Positions 35,665 through 45,186 are shown, counted from the stretch's first letter. The stretch: DNA of 64,000 bases from Lentilactobacillus farraginis DSM 18382 = JCM 14108 (GCF_000583655.1 NZ_BAKI01000008.1:16223-80222), one strand, 5' to 3'. The notes: generated from the letters alone by a model not told the origin. Numbers and translations are program-made.

Positions 35665-37064
35665 TTAAGTCCGATATTTTTTTCTTAAAACAATCCCAAG
35701 CAAAATAATCGCGATTAATATTAATCCCAGCGAAAAAGCATAGGCATAGTGCATACCAAATACAAACCAGTCGGGATGCATATCCGGATAAGTCGTCATT
35801 CGCTGACCAGCTTTTAAACTAATGCCATGATATAGTAACGACGTCGCCAAAGCCAGGCCCATCGACATCCCCAGATTCCGTCCCAAGGCCGCAATGGAAC
35901 CGGCAATTCCTTGAAACTCCGGTGCCGCGTTACCCATAATCATCGGGTTGTTCTGAAAGGCACCATTTGCACAGCCAAACAGCGCTAAGCCGATAATCAG
36001 CCAAAGAAGTGACCACTGTGGCGTTATCAGAATAAAGATTACTTCCGGCACAATAAAAATAAATAACGCGATAAACGACACTTTTTCCGCGCCGATATGA
36101 TCGAAAAGTGTCCCGCCAGCCGGGGCGCTGAAGATATTAACCACCGGCACGGCCATCAATATCAACCCCGCAATACCAGACGATAATAATAGCCGGTCCT
36201 GCAGATAAAACGGCATGATAACATTATTAAAGTAGCCACACATGTAGACCAGCATAGCCGACAGAATACCAAAACTGAACCCCAGATTTTGAAAAATTCG
36301 CAAATTAATCAGTGGGTCGGTCTGGCTGCGTTCTACCAAGACAAAGACTGCCAAGAATGCCAGTGTTACTATGGCTAATCCCAGAATCTTCCAGTGACCA
36401 AAACCAATCATCTGTCCCCAAAAGATCATCACAAAAAAGCTGAGAATCATACCGGCATAGGTTAGAAATCCAACCGCATCAATTTTGGGCCATCCCCGCA
36501 CCGGTTTAGGTCGAGGGAAAAAATGGTGCCCCAGGAAAAAGGCAACAATGCCGATTGGTACGTTCACAAAAAAGATATAGTGCCAGTTGGCAAAGCTTAA
36601 AATCAAGCCACCAACACCGGGGCCGGCAATGTTGCGACTTGGACAAAGGAACTGTTAACGCCCAGTGCCAAACCATGCCGGTTCAACGGAAAAATGTCGG
36701 TAATAATACCAAAGTTAGTCGCCATTGTCATCGAAGCCCCAAGTGCCTGCACCGCCCTGGCAGCTAAAATTGTCGGCAAATTAACGCTAAGTCCACAAGC
36801 CAGCGACCCAAGGACAAAAATTATCGTGCCAATTTGAAAAAGCCGAACTCTCCCCAGCTGATCCGACAGCCTACCAAAGAAAATCAGCAGAATACAAATC
36901 AACACCAGGTATACCGATACAATCCATTCCGCCTGGTTATTGGGAATGCGAAGGTCCCGGGAAATTTTAGGGACTGCAATGTTGACGATGCTGGCATCGA
37001 TCGTTGACATGAAGGACACAATCGATGTCGACATCAAAAGCACCCATTGATTTTGTCGCTGCAC
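35665..37064 (-). pseudogene. Drug:H+ antiporter, DHA2 (14-TMS, EmrB/QacA-like) MFS family, frameshifted
   Basis: A reconstructed protein of about 466 residues with 13-14 membrane helices. The first frame holds STIDASIVNIAVPKISRDL (motif D1), GRLSDQLGRVRLFQIG (motif A) and QALGASMTMATNFGIITDIF; it breaks in motif C. The second frame resumes with LILSFANWHYIFFVNVPIGI. One base is missing at about 36630-36631 (VQVATIAGPGVGGLIL). The start is GTG 37064 behind GGGAGGTG. It exports hydrophobic drugs or cations with protons. The LacI-type regulator that lies upstream on the same strand is not an obvious partner. Confidence 0.85.
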
Positions 37065-37100
37065 GCCGACACCTCCCTGCTTAAAGATATTTTAAAGTAC

Positions 37101-38066
37101 TCAATTAAAAAAGCTGTGCGCCACAATCGTATGCTTAACCCGAGCGCTGCCTGTTTCTTTTTCAAACAGTAGTTGAACAGCCGCCTGGCCCATTTCGGCG
37201 GGGTGTAGATCGACTGAATGAAAGTGCTGATCGATTAATTCATTTGGCAACGAGTTGTTATAACCCACAACGTTAATTTCTTTATTGGGATAAAGTGTCT
37301 TAAACCGTCGATATAGTTTCAAGCCCGTATAATCGTCCGTTGCCACCACCCCGTCGATTTGCGGATGATCTTTAATGAATTGATCCAACGCAGTGTTATC
37401 CTGATCGGGAACCGAAAAAATAACTGGTTTGCGATCGGTTTGCGATATTTCTCGAAGATACCCTTCCCGCCGATCCAATTCATAAGGCCAGCCATTCGGC
37501 GATTCTGCGAAAATCGGGTGTTCAGCGTGATAGTTGTTCAGTAACAGTCGGGTCCCATCAGCACCAGCCTTCACGTTATTATTATCGACATAGGGCCACT
37601 TTTGACCGGCTGCCGGCTTTCCGACCGTCACAAAGTCAACCGGTTGGTGCCGTAACAGTTCAATCACTGGGTCATTGATATGAGAATACAGTAAAATAAA
37701 CCGCTTGATTTGTGCCCGGGTAATCATGGATTTCACGTTTTCAAGAACCTGCTCGGTTGAATTACCGATTGCAACCGAAAGCACATAATTTCTGGAAGTC
37801 AGCTCTTCGTTAATGCCGCGCAATAAGCCAACGTAAAAAATATTATCAATCACCCGATTATTAACGGGAAAAACAACTCCAACTGCATTAGCTTCTCGAT
37901 TCGTCAGATTCCTGGCATTGTAGTTGGGCTGATACCCCATTTCCGAAGCAATTCTTTTCACCCGTTTGCGGGTTCGAATACTAATCCGCTGATTATCATT
38001 AAGTGCCCGAGAGACGGTGGAAACCGATAATCCCATCTTCTTGGCAATGTCCCGAATGGTTGCCAT
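37101..38066 (-). CDS. LacI/GalR-family transcriptional regulator
   Basis: A 321-residue regulator. The helix-turn-helix is TIRDIAKKMGLSVSTVSRALN, followed by the hinge helix GYQPNYNARNL, then a periplasmic-binding-protein-like effector domain with NAVGVVFPV, VVATDDYTGLKLY, INVVGYNNS and VDLHPAEMGQAAVQLL. The ATG 38066 has AGGAAGATA upstream; the longer frame lacks a ribosome site. Effector and targets are unknown. The palindromic CG-centred operators near the maltose and mannitol genes are candidates, but it is 4-9 kb away from them. Confidence 0.9.
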   Translation of the reverse strand: MATIRDIAKKMGLSVSTVSRALNDNQRISIRTRKRVKRIASEMGYQPNYNARNLTNREANAVGVVFPVNNRVIDNIFYVGLLRGINEELTSRNYVLSVAIGNSTEQVLENVKSMITRAQIKRFILLYSHINDPVIELLRHQPVDFVTVGKPAAGQKWPYVDNNNVKAGADGTRLLLNNYHAEHPIFAESPNGWPYELDRREGYLREISQTDRKPVIFSVPDQDNTALDQFIKDHPQIDGVVATDDYTGLKLYRRFKTLYPNKEINVVGYNNSLPNELIDQHFHSVDLHPAEMGQAAVQLLFEKETGSARVKHTIVAHSFFN

Positions 38067-38218
38067 AACTATCTTCCTATCTACATTATTAATCATTCGC
38101 TTCAATATTTCTAAATTGCGAACGTGTTAAGATTTCGTTTCTTTTATTAATATTCGAACATACGACTAGATTTTGCAAGTGTTGTGTGATAATTTCATCA
38201 TATGAGGTGATAACGAAT

Positions 38219-38767
38219 ATGGAAAAGAGCAAATCATTAGCTGTTATTTTGATGGCAACCGCGGGGCTGGGGCTTGTTTTGGCCGGTTGCGGCAAATCCA
38301 GCCAAAAAGGGGCTAACCCCAGCAGTAAGACTAGTATGCAAAACGCGACCAAGGGTAAAACCGCGAAGCAAGCCCTGGTTTCCAACGACAATCTTTGGTA
38401 TATGAACGGTGCGATCAATGCCAAAAGCAAGACCGGCATTGACGCTTACAAATTTGATAAGCGCAACCATACGGTTACAATTTACAGTGTCAGCAAAATG
38501 TATAAAACTTATAAGGATGCCAAAAAGGCTAATGATTTGGCTAAACAAGGCACGTTAAAATATACTTTTAAAAATGATTCGGCTACAAATCCCATTATTT
38601 ATATGAAGGGTAAGCTTTCAGATATTCCAATGGATCAAACCGTGACCGTCAAAAGCAAGGTTACCGGTAAATATCATGCTGGCAATCTAAACGTTGCCGG
38701 GTTCAAAGTCGTTCGAAACTTGGATAATGATGATGCCACCCAAGTATTGGTAACACCGGGAAATTAA
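38219..38767 (+). CDS. Putative lipoprotein, unknown function
   Basis: A 182-residue exported protein. The signal MEKSKSLAVILMATAGLGLV is followed by a lipobox LAGC at residue about 23 and a Ser/Lys-rich linker. A region with SNDNLWYMNGAINAKSKTG and then two extended segments (TVTIYSVSKMYKTY and MDQTVTVKSKVTGKY) suggests a small beta-rich lipid-anchored domain. I do not recognise a family. The ATG 38219 has GAGGTGATA upstream. It is alone, divergent from the LacI regulator, and ends at a terminator at 38832. Confidence 0.75.
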   Translation: MEKSKSLAVILMATAGLGLVLAGCGKSSQKGANPSSKTSMQNATKGKTAKQALVSNDNLWYMNGAINAKSKTGIDAYKFDKRNHTVTIYSVSKMYKTYKDAKKANDLAKQGTLKYTFKNDSATNPIIYMKGKLSDIPMDQTVTVKSKVTGKYHAGNLNVAGFKVVRNLDNDDATQVLVTPGN

Positions 38768-38831
38768 TAGCATCATTGTTCAAGAGTGGGACGAAAGGCG
38801 GTTAACTTCCAGAATATAATCGCGATTACAC

Positions 38832-38866
38832 AAAAGGGCTGGGAAAAATTTTCCCCAGTCTTTTTG
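38832..38866. terminator. Terminator between the lipoprotein and pepC
   Basis: AAAAGGGCTGGG pairs with CCCCAGTCTTTTT through an A/T loop. It serves the rightward lipoprotein gene and possibly the leftward pepC. Confidence 0.8.
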
Positions 38867-38903
38867 TCGTTATTGCTTTTAACTTTAAGTTCCCTTATCA
38901 AAA

Positions 38904-40232
38904 TTATGCCAATGAATCCCAAGCGGGCAATTCAACAGGTGCTGTTTTAAGAAGCTTTTGCTGCTCCGCCGTTAAATATTGTTTGTGGACAACAACCTCA
39001 TAAACATAATCGTTCATCCAACTGTCAGCCATTGTAAAGTAACCCTTGTTGCCGTACTTGTCACCCCAGGAATTCTCAACCTTCCATTTGGTAGGCTGTC
39101 CCTGATCGTCCAAATCAACCCCGGCGAGGGTCATGGCATGGGAGACTTCAGCCTGGTGATATTCCAGCCGCTTGGCCTTATCCATTTCCAAGTTAACGTC
39201 AAACAATTCGGAATATCGATAAAGATGACTGTCTAAATAGCCCTTCTTGCGGTCCATTTGCTCCAACACATCATTTCCGAACCAAACCGTTTCGCCATCT
39301 TTTAACTGCGCCACAGTGGCTTTCTTCAGCGTTGCCATTGGTAGATTCAAGAATTGGATCTGTTTGCCGCCAATCACGTTGTTTTGACTTGGTAGCGAAT
39401 ATAGCCGATCAAAGTCCTTATCCGGCGAATTGGCAATCACCACGTAATCGTCCAAATCGACGTCAAAATATTGCTTGTAAAATTGCTGCGGTGTTAGGCC
39501 CTTAATACGGTGATACTTCTTGTCATCATCCCGATAGGCAAAATCAACCGTTGTCGGCGGCTCACCAAATGAATAGGCTACCATCCGATAGACTTCACGC
39601 AACATCTTGTTGCGGGCAGCTTGAATGTCACCATCGGCTTTACCGGCACGCACCATCTCTCGCAGCTGCATGCCATCAAGCCGCAGTTTTCGATTCATCA
39701 CCGTATCCAGTGCGCCGGTGTTTTCAACGTTGCTGGTTTCCGGATAGTCACTTACCGGCACAACCCCGTACTTTTGAACCAACGCGGCTGCCATTGCCCA
39801 TTGACCACCATCGCTACCGGGCATACTCAGATAGTAGGTTACCTCCCGATCATCGGCTGGTCGATCGGCAGTCGCAATCATACGACTGTAATAAATATTA
39901 GCCCGTTCGATTCGATCCCAAAAGAATAAGTATTTTTGTGATAGATTAAAATCCTTCACTTTGTATTTTTTGGCAAATCCATGCCGCAACGTATTAACCA
40001 AAGAGAATAACCAACAGCGCCCGCTTTGCTTTTGATTGGTTACCGTTCCGGTCTGCAGGTCAACCGAAAAAACCGGATCAAGCCGGACTTGCGCATCCGG
40101 ATCCTGAGCGGCTTGGTTAATCCCGTTTTGAGTTATAATTCGCGAAAGAATGTCACTCTTGGGTGCGTTCTTAAAATCCTGATGAAGTTGTTCAAGATCT
40201 TGTTTTCCCAACTCATTTTCTAATTCAGCCAT
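38904..40232 (-). CDS. pepC: Aminopeptidase C (bleomycin hydrolase family C1B)
   Basis: A 442-residue cytoplasmic cysteine aminopeptidase that trims peptides imported by Opp. The catalytic Cys lies in NQKQSGRCWLFS, the His in EVSHAMTLAGVD and the Asn in KVENSWGDKYG. The N-terminal helical region and KYLFFWDRIERAN also match PepC. The start is ATG 40232, behind GGGGGTTTTATAAA, inside a longer frame that begins in the upstream promoter. It is monocistronic. Confidence 0.95.
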   Translation of the reverse strand: MAELENELGKQDLEQLHQDFKNAPKSDILSRIITQNGINQAAQDPDAQVRLDPVFSVDLQTGTVTNQKQSGRCWLFSLVNTLRHGFAKKYKVKDFNLSQKYLFFWDRIERANIYYSRMIATADRPADDREVTYYLSMPGSDGGQWAMAAALVQKYGVVPVSDYPETSNVENTGALDTVMNRKLRLDGMQLREMVRAGKADGDIQAARNKMLREVYRMVAYSFGEPPTTVDFAYRDDDKKYHRIKGLTPQQFYKQYFDVDLDDYVVIANSPDKDFDRLYSLPSQNNVIGGKQIQFLNLPMATLKKATVAQLKDGETVWFGNDVLEQMDRKKGYLDSHLYRYSELFDVNLEMDKAKRLEYHQAEVSHAMTLAGVDLDDQGQPTKWKVENSWGDKYGNKGYFTMADSWMNDYVYEVVVHKQYLTAEQQKLLKTAPVELPAWDSLA

Positions 40233-40339
40233 TTTATAAAACCCCCGATCAAAAATTACGATTGTTAATATTGTAGTGCTTTTATAGCTATCCAGCAATC
40301 ACCTCATGAATTGTTTCAATTTTAATCAAGCTGAAAAAA

Positions 40340-40364
40340 TCGGCAGCCTAACCGCGACTGCCGA
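40340..40364 (-). terminator. Terminator after the ECF substrate-specificity gene
   Basis: TCGGCAG (40340-40346) pairs with CTGCCGA (40358-40364), and a six-T run follows on the minus strand. It lies 14 bases beyond the ECF gene stop. Confidence 0.85.
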
Positions 40365-40377
40365 CCAATGATTAATT

Positions 40378-40890
40378 TTAACGATGGATCCGTTTCCGTA
40401 AGAACGGTGTGACAACCAATGCAATCACCGCACCGACCAATCCCTGGATTGTATTGGTAAAAATCCCCAGGAAGCCGGCCGAAATGGTGTAAAGAATGGT
40501 ATCCGCAAAGAAATAGCCAACAACCATAACCACGGCGGCAATTAGAACCGCAATAACGTCAACTGATTTCTTGGCGCCTCGGTTCTTAATCCAACCGGCA
40601 ATCAGGCCTTCAAGTCCGTGAACAATGAATGAAAAAATAGCATAGTTACTATATCCGGAAAGAATATCCAATAAAAAGCCGCTTAAAGCCCCCACGGTAC
40701 CGCCGACTTTGGGTCCCAGCAGCAACGCACTGATTAAGATGCCGCCGTCACATAAATTAATATTACCGTGAGTGCCGGGAATTGGAATCGGTGGAATACC
40801 AATACTGACTGCCAAAGTAACGGCGACAAACATTGCCGTCAAAATAACCGTTTTAAATTGGGTTCGCTGATTAACTTGTTTATTATCCAA
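40378..40890 (-). CDS. ECF transporter S component, probably for vitamin B6 (PdxU2-like)
   Basis: A 170-residue membrane protein with five to six helices of the ECF S-component type. It has a basic N-terminus (QRTQFKTVILTAMFVAVT), the substrate-loop motif PIPGTHGNINLCDGG, and a hydrophobic C-half. It would bind a vitamin and dock to a shared EcfAAT module, whose genes are not in the window. The two upstream genes are DUF436 and pyridoxine kinase, so I infer that the ligand is pyridoxine or pyridoxal. It starts at a TTG with AAAGGAG upstream. Confidence 0.8.
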   Translation of the reverse strand: MDNKQVNQRTQFKTVILTAMFVAVTLAVSIGIPPIPIPGTHGNINLCDGGILISALLLGPKVGGTVGALSGFLLDILSGYSNYAIFSFIVHGLEGLIAGWIKNRGAKKSVDVIAVLIAAVVMVVGYFFADTILYTISAGFLGIFTNTIQGLVGAVIALVVTPFLRKRIHR

Positions 40891-40894
40891 AACT

Positions 40895-41479
40895 TTAACT
40901 CCTTTCTAAAAGTTGGTCTTGGGTGTTTTTCTCACTAAATGTATATTGCGCCCGCTGACCACCAATTAATTTTGGTCTTGATGATAAGCATACCACATTT
41001 GCTGCCCCGACTTTCCGGTGATTCAGCCGGATTGGAATCTGGACGAACTTAACATGCATGCCGATCTCAGTACCGCCGATATCAATACCGCCAAACGCGG
41101 TAATGTGTTCCACCTCCACCGGATCAGTCATTCGCTGATAGGCGGCCACCTGCGTACCACCGCCGGCATGAATTGCGGGGACGACCGAGACAATTTCCAA
41201 ATCGTGCTTTTCGGCAACTGATCGCTCAACCAATAAAGCCCGATTAATGTGTTCACAGCCCTGAATGGCCATGTGAATGCCCCTGGGTGTCAAAAAATCC
41301 ATCAGCGTTTCCACAACCGCCGTTCCAACATCCAACCGGGAATCGGTTCCTTTCCAGTTGCCACTGATTTCACTGGTACTACAGCCCACAACAAAGATGC
41401 CGTTTTTAGGAAAGGTGACTTTATCAAAATATTCTGTCAAAACATCGCTTAAGTCTTGTCTAATTGTCGCTAACGTCAT
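40895..41479 (-). CDS. TIGR01440/UPF0340 (YwlG-like) family protein
   Basis: A 194-residue conserved protein of the YwlG family, whose function is not established. Recognisable parts are FVVGCSTSEISG near residues 29-40, GIHMAIQGCEHINRALLVE, VVPAIHAGGGTQVAAY and FGGIDIGGTEIGMHVKFVQIP. The start is ATG 41479 behind GAGGGGAG, and the stop is 4 bases before the ECF gene. It lies inside an apparent vitamin B6 salvage operon (kinase, this protein, ECF S component). That suggests a linked role, but similar proteins also occur in other contexts. Confidence 0.88.
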   Translation of the reverse strand: MTLATIRQDLSDVLTEYFDKVTFPKNGIFVVGCSTSEISGNWKGTDSRLDVGTAVVETLMDFLTPRGIHMAIQGCEHINRALLVERSVAEKHDLEIVSVVPAIHAGGGTQVAAYQRMTDPVEVEHITAFGGIDIGGTEIGMHVKFVQIPIRLNHRKVGAANVVCLSSRPKLIGGQRAQYTFSEKNTQDQLLERS

Positions 41480-41481
41480 GC

Positions 41482-42344
41482 CTAAAACTCCCCTCTCTTC
41501 TGACCCAAAGTAAATTTGGTCACAGCATTCAGCGTTTTGGTTAAATTCAAACCGTATTTTCGGCGATTTGACGCCAACTGAGCCGTTTGGGACACTGCTT
41601 CGTAGGTTCCGGAAACCGCCCGTTGAACTGCACTTTCAAACGTCATACCGAAAACTAGGTAACCGGTCATTAACGCTGAAAACAAATCGCCCGTGCCATA
41701 AAAATGACCGGTAACAAACGGCGAACCGTTCCAGACCAGCCGGCCATTACGGGTAAAGCACGATCCCATGCCGGCATCTCGGCGAACACCGGTTACGACT
41801 ACTCGGGGATGGTTGGTCAGTGTTTCATCAAGTGTCGTGAGTGCCGCTAAAATCGCCTTATCTGAGGATGTCGCGTCAGCTTCGTATTGGTCAGTAAGCC
41901 CAGTTCAGTAACGTTGGGCGTTATTACCGTCGCGGTTGCTAATAGTTTTTTAACTGCCGCCAGATATTCGCTGTCAAAACCGGCATACATCTTTCCCTGG
42001 TCCCCCAAAACCGGATCAATGACAACGGGGGCCATATTGGAACGGCGCAATAAATTGGTTAACAACGTTACTGTCGCGATATTGCCAACATAGCCGACCA
42101 AAGCCGCGTTAAGGTTTAAATCAGAAATCGCCTGCCAATGACGCATGGCTTGCTCAATCCAATCATCCGTTTTAAAAATAGCCGGCCGACCAAAGCCTTC
42201 CGTTTGGGTAGACAAGACCTCTGTCGGCATCGCTGCCGTTTGAAGTCCAAATCCCGAAAAAACTGAAATTGCCGCCGTCATCGACAGCCGACCCACTGCC
42301 GAAAAATCTTCGGCAACTAAAATACTCGGTTCGTAAATGATCAT
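41482..42344 (-). pseudogene. pdxK: Pyridoxine/pyridoxal kinase (PdxK/PdxY family), frameshifted
   Basis: A reconstructed kinase of about 288 residues that phosphorylates vitamin B6 vitamers. The first frame has VAEDFSAVGRLSMTAAISVFSGFG, VVIDPVLGDQGKMYAGF and TVITPNVTELGLLT. The second carries the anion-hole and catalytic motif GTGDLFSALMTGY after SPFVTGHFY. One base is missing near 41883: TNTEADATSSDKAI is the expected bridge. It starts at ATG 42344 and is first in an operon with the YwlG-like protein and the ECF S component. With its conserved active-site motif it is probably functional in the organism. Confidence 0.87.
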
Positions 42345-42420
42345 CAGCCCCTTGTCTGGTTACTGCCCACTATTGTACCGCAGAATCCCCTGAAATTAAT
42401 ATTGCCCACATAAAATGTAA

Positions 42421-42478
42421 TATTTTCTCACGAAAAGCCCTTTTATTATATCAACTTTCCACAGAAAGTGAGAAAATA
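42421..42478. promoter_or_regulatory. Long inverted repeat between pdxK and the DUF1275 gene
   Basis: TATTTTCTCAC (42421-42431) and GTGAGAAAATA (42468-42478) are perfect 11-base arms 36 bases apart in the divergent promoter region. They could be two half-sites of a looped operator or the stem of an RNA; no T tract follows. Confidence 0.45.
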
Positions 42479-42533
42479 TACTCATCTTTTAATTTTTATG
42501 TGCGATCTGATCGCCAAAAGGGGCAATTCAACT

Positions 42534-43205
42534 ATGGAATTTTCAACCAAAAACAGTTTAACGACACTACTGCAAACTTTCATCATGGGCGCCATCGATG
42601 CCTACACGTTTCAAAACTTCGACGGGTCGTTCGTCAGTGCCCAAACCGGTAACCTGGTGGTTTTCGCTTACGAATTGGCATCAAAGGGCTGGCAGGTTGC
42701 CTATATCCGGGTGCCGGTTTTAGTAGGTTTCCTGCTGGGCGCGTTTATTTCTCAAGCCTGCAAACACTTGAAGCTGCGTACCAGCCGCCGTTTCTCCGCT
42801 TTCCTATTATTAAGTCTTGTCTTTCTCGGCCTGCTTTACGCCGCTATGTTCACAGCTATCAACAACTTAACCATGCTCTTTTCACTCGGCCTGTTTTCCG
42901 GATACGAGCTCACCGTCTTCAATAAAATCGGTGGTACCAGTGTTAATAACGGAATCATGACCGGAAATCTAAAGAACTTTGCCAACAATGTCTACGAAGC
43001 CGTCTTCAGTCAAGACCATGATGCCTTGATTAAAGCCGGTCACTTTCTCAGTGGAATTGGCATGTTTGTCTTGGGGATCATGTTTAGTACTTATTTTCTA
43101 AAGGCCACCGGCACCAACGTCTTTCTATGTGCGTTATTAATCAACGCCGTCCTGTTGGCAATTGTCACCTTTACAAAGGAAAAGCCACCGTTGAATCACC
43201 AGTAA
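42534..43205 (+). CDS. DUF1275 (YoaK) family membrane protein
   Basis: A 223-residue protein with six membrane helices. The DUF1275 signature is seen as GAIDAYTFQNFDGSFVSAQTGNLV near residues 20-43, followed by LVGFLLGAFI and the second-half NNGIMTGNLKNF. The molecular function of the family is unknown. The ATG 42534 has AAAAGGGG upstream. It is divergent from the vitamin B6 operon across the inverted repeat at 42421-42478. Confidence 0.88.
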   Translation: MEFSTKNSLTTLLQTFIMGAIDAYTFQNFDGSFVSAQTGNLVVFAYELASKGWQVAYIRVPVLVGFLLGAFISQACKHLKLRTSRRFSAFLLLSLVFLGLLYAAMFTAINNLTMLFSLGLFSGYELTVFNKIGGTSVNNGIMTGNLKNFANNVYEAVFSQDHDALIKAGHFLSGIGMFVLGIMFSTYFLKATGTNVFLCALLINAVLLAIVTFTKEKPPLNHQ

Positions 43206-43445
43206 AAAGCAATCCAATACTCTCCACGTGATTAATCACTATGGTACTTTCCTGGTTAACTTATTAAAATTGAACCACGTCCCAAATAATTTAAATAATG
43301 CCTTTTGAGCTAAGTTATAGTGACAATCTCCTCTTTTCAAAAATCACAGTCCATCCGCTTGCACTTAACGTTAATCAAGCGCAAAATGTAATCGATATTT
43401 GGGTTGGGATGATGTTTTGTTCATTTTAGCAAGGGGGCTTTCCCA

Positions 43446-43667
43446 TTGAACATAAGAAAACTATTGTTGTTAATATCAGGCACTTTTCTAGTGCTCACCA
43501 TTGGCGTTGCTATTTACGATTGCATCACTCAAAATTACACTGCTTTGCTGCCAATGTATACGCACAACTCACCGCAGGGATTATTCTCATGGCTGATTTT
43601 CCTAACACTGGTGCCCTTCGGAATCTCAAGAATGTATCGTCACCCGGATAAGAAGACGAAGCATTAA
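43446..43667 (+). CDS. Small two-helix membrane protein, unknown function
   Basis: 73 residues with an N-terminal basic start (MNIRK), a hydrophobic stretch LLLLISGTFLVLTIGVAIYD, a polar middle with TQNYTALLPMY, a second helix WLIFLTLVPFGISRMY and a basic tail ending DKKTKH. It starts at a TTG with AAGGGGG about 9 bases upstream. No family is recognised. The 240 bases upstream hold only a weakly promoter-like sequence. Confidence 0.55.
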   Translation: MNIRKLLLLISGTFLVLTIGVAIYDCITQNYTALLPMYTHNSPQGLFSWLIFLTLVPFGISRMYRHPDKKTKH

Positions 43668-43686
43668 TCCAGCAGCTGGTCCTTGA

Positions 43687-43715
43687 TTGACTTTTCCCTT
43701 CATTTAGTTTATCCT
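43687..43715 (+). promoter_or_regulatory. Promoter of the Met T-box transcript
   Basis: TTGACT (43687-43692) and TATCCT (43710-43715) at 17-base spacing, about 35 bases before the T-box stem I. Confidence 0.5.
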
Positions 43716-43749
43716 AGATTAAAATTTGATTAGTCTACGAAATTAAAAA

Positions 43750-44010
43750 GACCAGGAGAAGAGTAAGCGTTAATTGCATAAAAGAGAGCCCCGCCGGTGA
43801 GAAGGGGTATGCATGCCACGTTGAAGATGAGCTCTGTTAAGTCGTCGTTTTGTTCACGCAGAACAATCGGTAGGAACCGTTAACTTCCCGGGTATCAATC
43901 GGTACCGTTGAGGCATTATTTGTGAGAATAATGTAAATAAGGGTGGTAACGCGAGCATTCGTCCCTTGTTTGTCTAAATGACAAGCAGGGAACGGATGCT
44001 TTTTTCGTAG
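43750..44010 (+). promoter_or_regulatory. T-box riboswitch, methionine-type
   Basis: A leader of about 260 bases with the T-box sequence AAGGGTGGTAACGCG (43939-43953). This is followed by a long intrinsic terminator whose arms run from AGCATTCGTCCC to GGAACGGATGCT and end in TTTTTT near 44008. Stem I contains the AGTA loop-E motif (near 43763) and a specifier loop with ATG at 43827-43829. Binding of uncharged tRNA-Met would stabilise the antiterminator and turn on the downstream MetE-like gene. The T-box deviates from the common AGGGTGGNACCGCG by one base (A for C). Confidence 0.92.
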
Positions 44011-44055
44011 ATTAAACTTTGTTTGATTCAAATATCACTTAGGAGGATGTTAACC

Positions 44056-45186
44056 ATGACAGATACAGCAACCAGAATTAAATTTCCATACCGTTACGAT
44101 GTAGTAGGAAGTTTGCTTAGAACCCAGGCTTTAAAAGACGCCCATGAAGAATTTAAGAAAGGCAACATCTCTGCTGACCAATTAAAACAGGTTCAACACG
44201 ATGAAACCCGCAAGATCGTAAAAAGCCAAGTTGACTTAGGCTTAAAAGACGTTACGGATGGTGAATTCAACCGCTCCTGGTGGCATTTGGATTTCCTGTG
44301 GGGACTCACCGGCGTTGGCCACTACGACTATCATCAAAGCTACAAGTTTCACGGTAGCAAGACTCGAACCGATAATGCAGATCTAATTGGTCGAATCGCT
44401 TATAATCCAAACCATCCCTTCTTTGACAGCTTCAAATTCTTAAAGTCAATCACACCGGCGGACGTTACCCCGAAGCAAACGATTCCATCACCTTCCATGC
44501 TCTTCAGAGATAATCGAAGTGATAACTGGTCAAAATTCTATCCATCATGGGACGCCTACTTAAATGATTTGGCAGCTGCCTACCACCAAACAATCCAACA
44601 CTTTTACGAACTCGGCTGTCGTTACATTCAATTAGACGATACTACCTGGGCGTTTTTGATCACCAAACTAAATGAAACAGCTAACGACCAAGCCGAACAC
44701 AAACGTTACGTTCAAATGGCCGAAGACGCGGTTCGGGTAATTAATCAATTACTCGAAGGACTGCCAAAAGACCTGACTGTTACAACCCATATCTGTCGAG
44801 GAAACTTCAAATCGACTTACCTGTTCTCCGGCAGCTACGATGACGTTGCCGACTATCTGGGGCAATTACATTACGACGGTCTCTTCTTGGAATATGATAA
44901 CCAGCGTTCCGGCAGCTTTGCACCACTCGACCGGATTTGGAATGGTGATCAGCACAAGCGGATTGTCCTTGGCCTGATTACCTCAAAGTCTCCCGAATTA
45001 GAAGATGAGAATCAGGTTATTGACCGAATTAAAGAAGCCGCAGAAAAAGTCCCATTAGAAAATCTGGCACTTTCAACCCAGTGTGGCTTTGCGTCAACCG
45101 AAGAAGGCAATAAGCTAACCGAAGCACAGCAATGGGATAAGCTACGACTGGTTAAGCGAATCGCTGAAAAAGTCTGGGACGTTTAA
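44056..45186 (+). CDS. MetE C-terminal-like cobalamin-independent methionine synthase (YxjG/YxjH family)
   Basis: A 376-residue single-domain relative of the C-terminal half of MetE. Members such as YxjG/YxjH take a methyl group from a donor to homocysteine or a thiol. Visible conserved parts are YDVVGSLLRTQALKDA at the start, DLGLKDVTDGEFNRSWWHLDFLWGL, CRYIQLDDTTWAFL, THICRGNFKSTY (zinc-type His and Cys) and FLEYDNQRSG, with the third ligand in LSTQCGF. The ATG 44056 has AGGAGGATG upstream. The Met T-box upstream shows that it is induced by methionine starvation. Confidence 0.92.
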   Translation: MTDTATRIKFPYRYDVVGSLLRTQALKDAHEEFKKGNISADQLKQVQHDETRKIVKSQVDLGLKDVTDGEFNRSWWHLDFLWGLTGVGHYDYHQSYKFHGSKTRTDNADLIGRIAYNPNHPFFDSFKFLKSITPADVTPKQTIPSPSMLFRDNRSDNWSKFYPSWDAYLNDLAAAYHQTIQHFYELGCRYIQLDDTTWAFLITKLNETANDQAEHKRYVQMAEDAVRVINQLLEGLPKDLTVTTHICRGNFKSTYLFSGSYDDVADYLGQLHYDGLFLEYDNQRSGSFAPLDRIWNGDQHKRIVLGLITSKSPELEDENQVIDRIKEAAEKVPLENLALSTQCGFASTEEGNKLTEAQQWDKLRLVKRIAEKVWDV

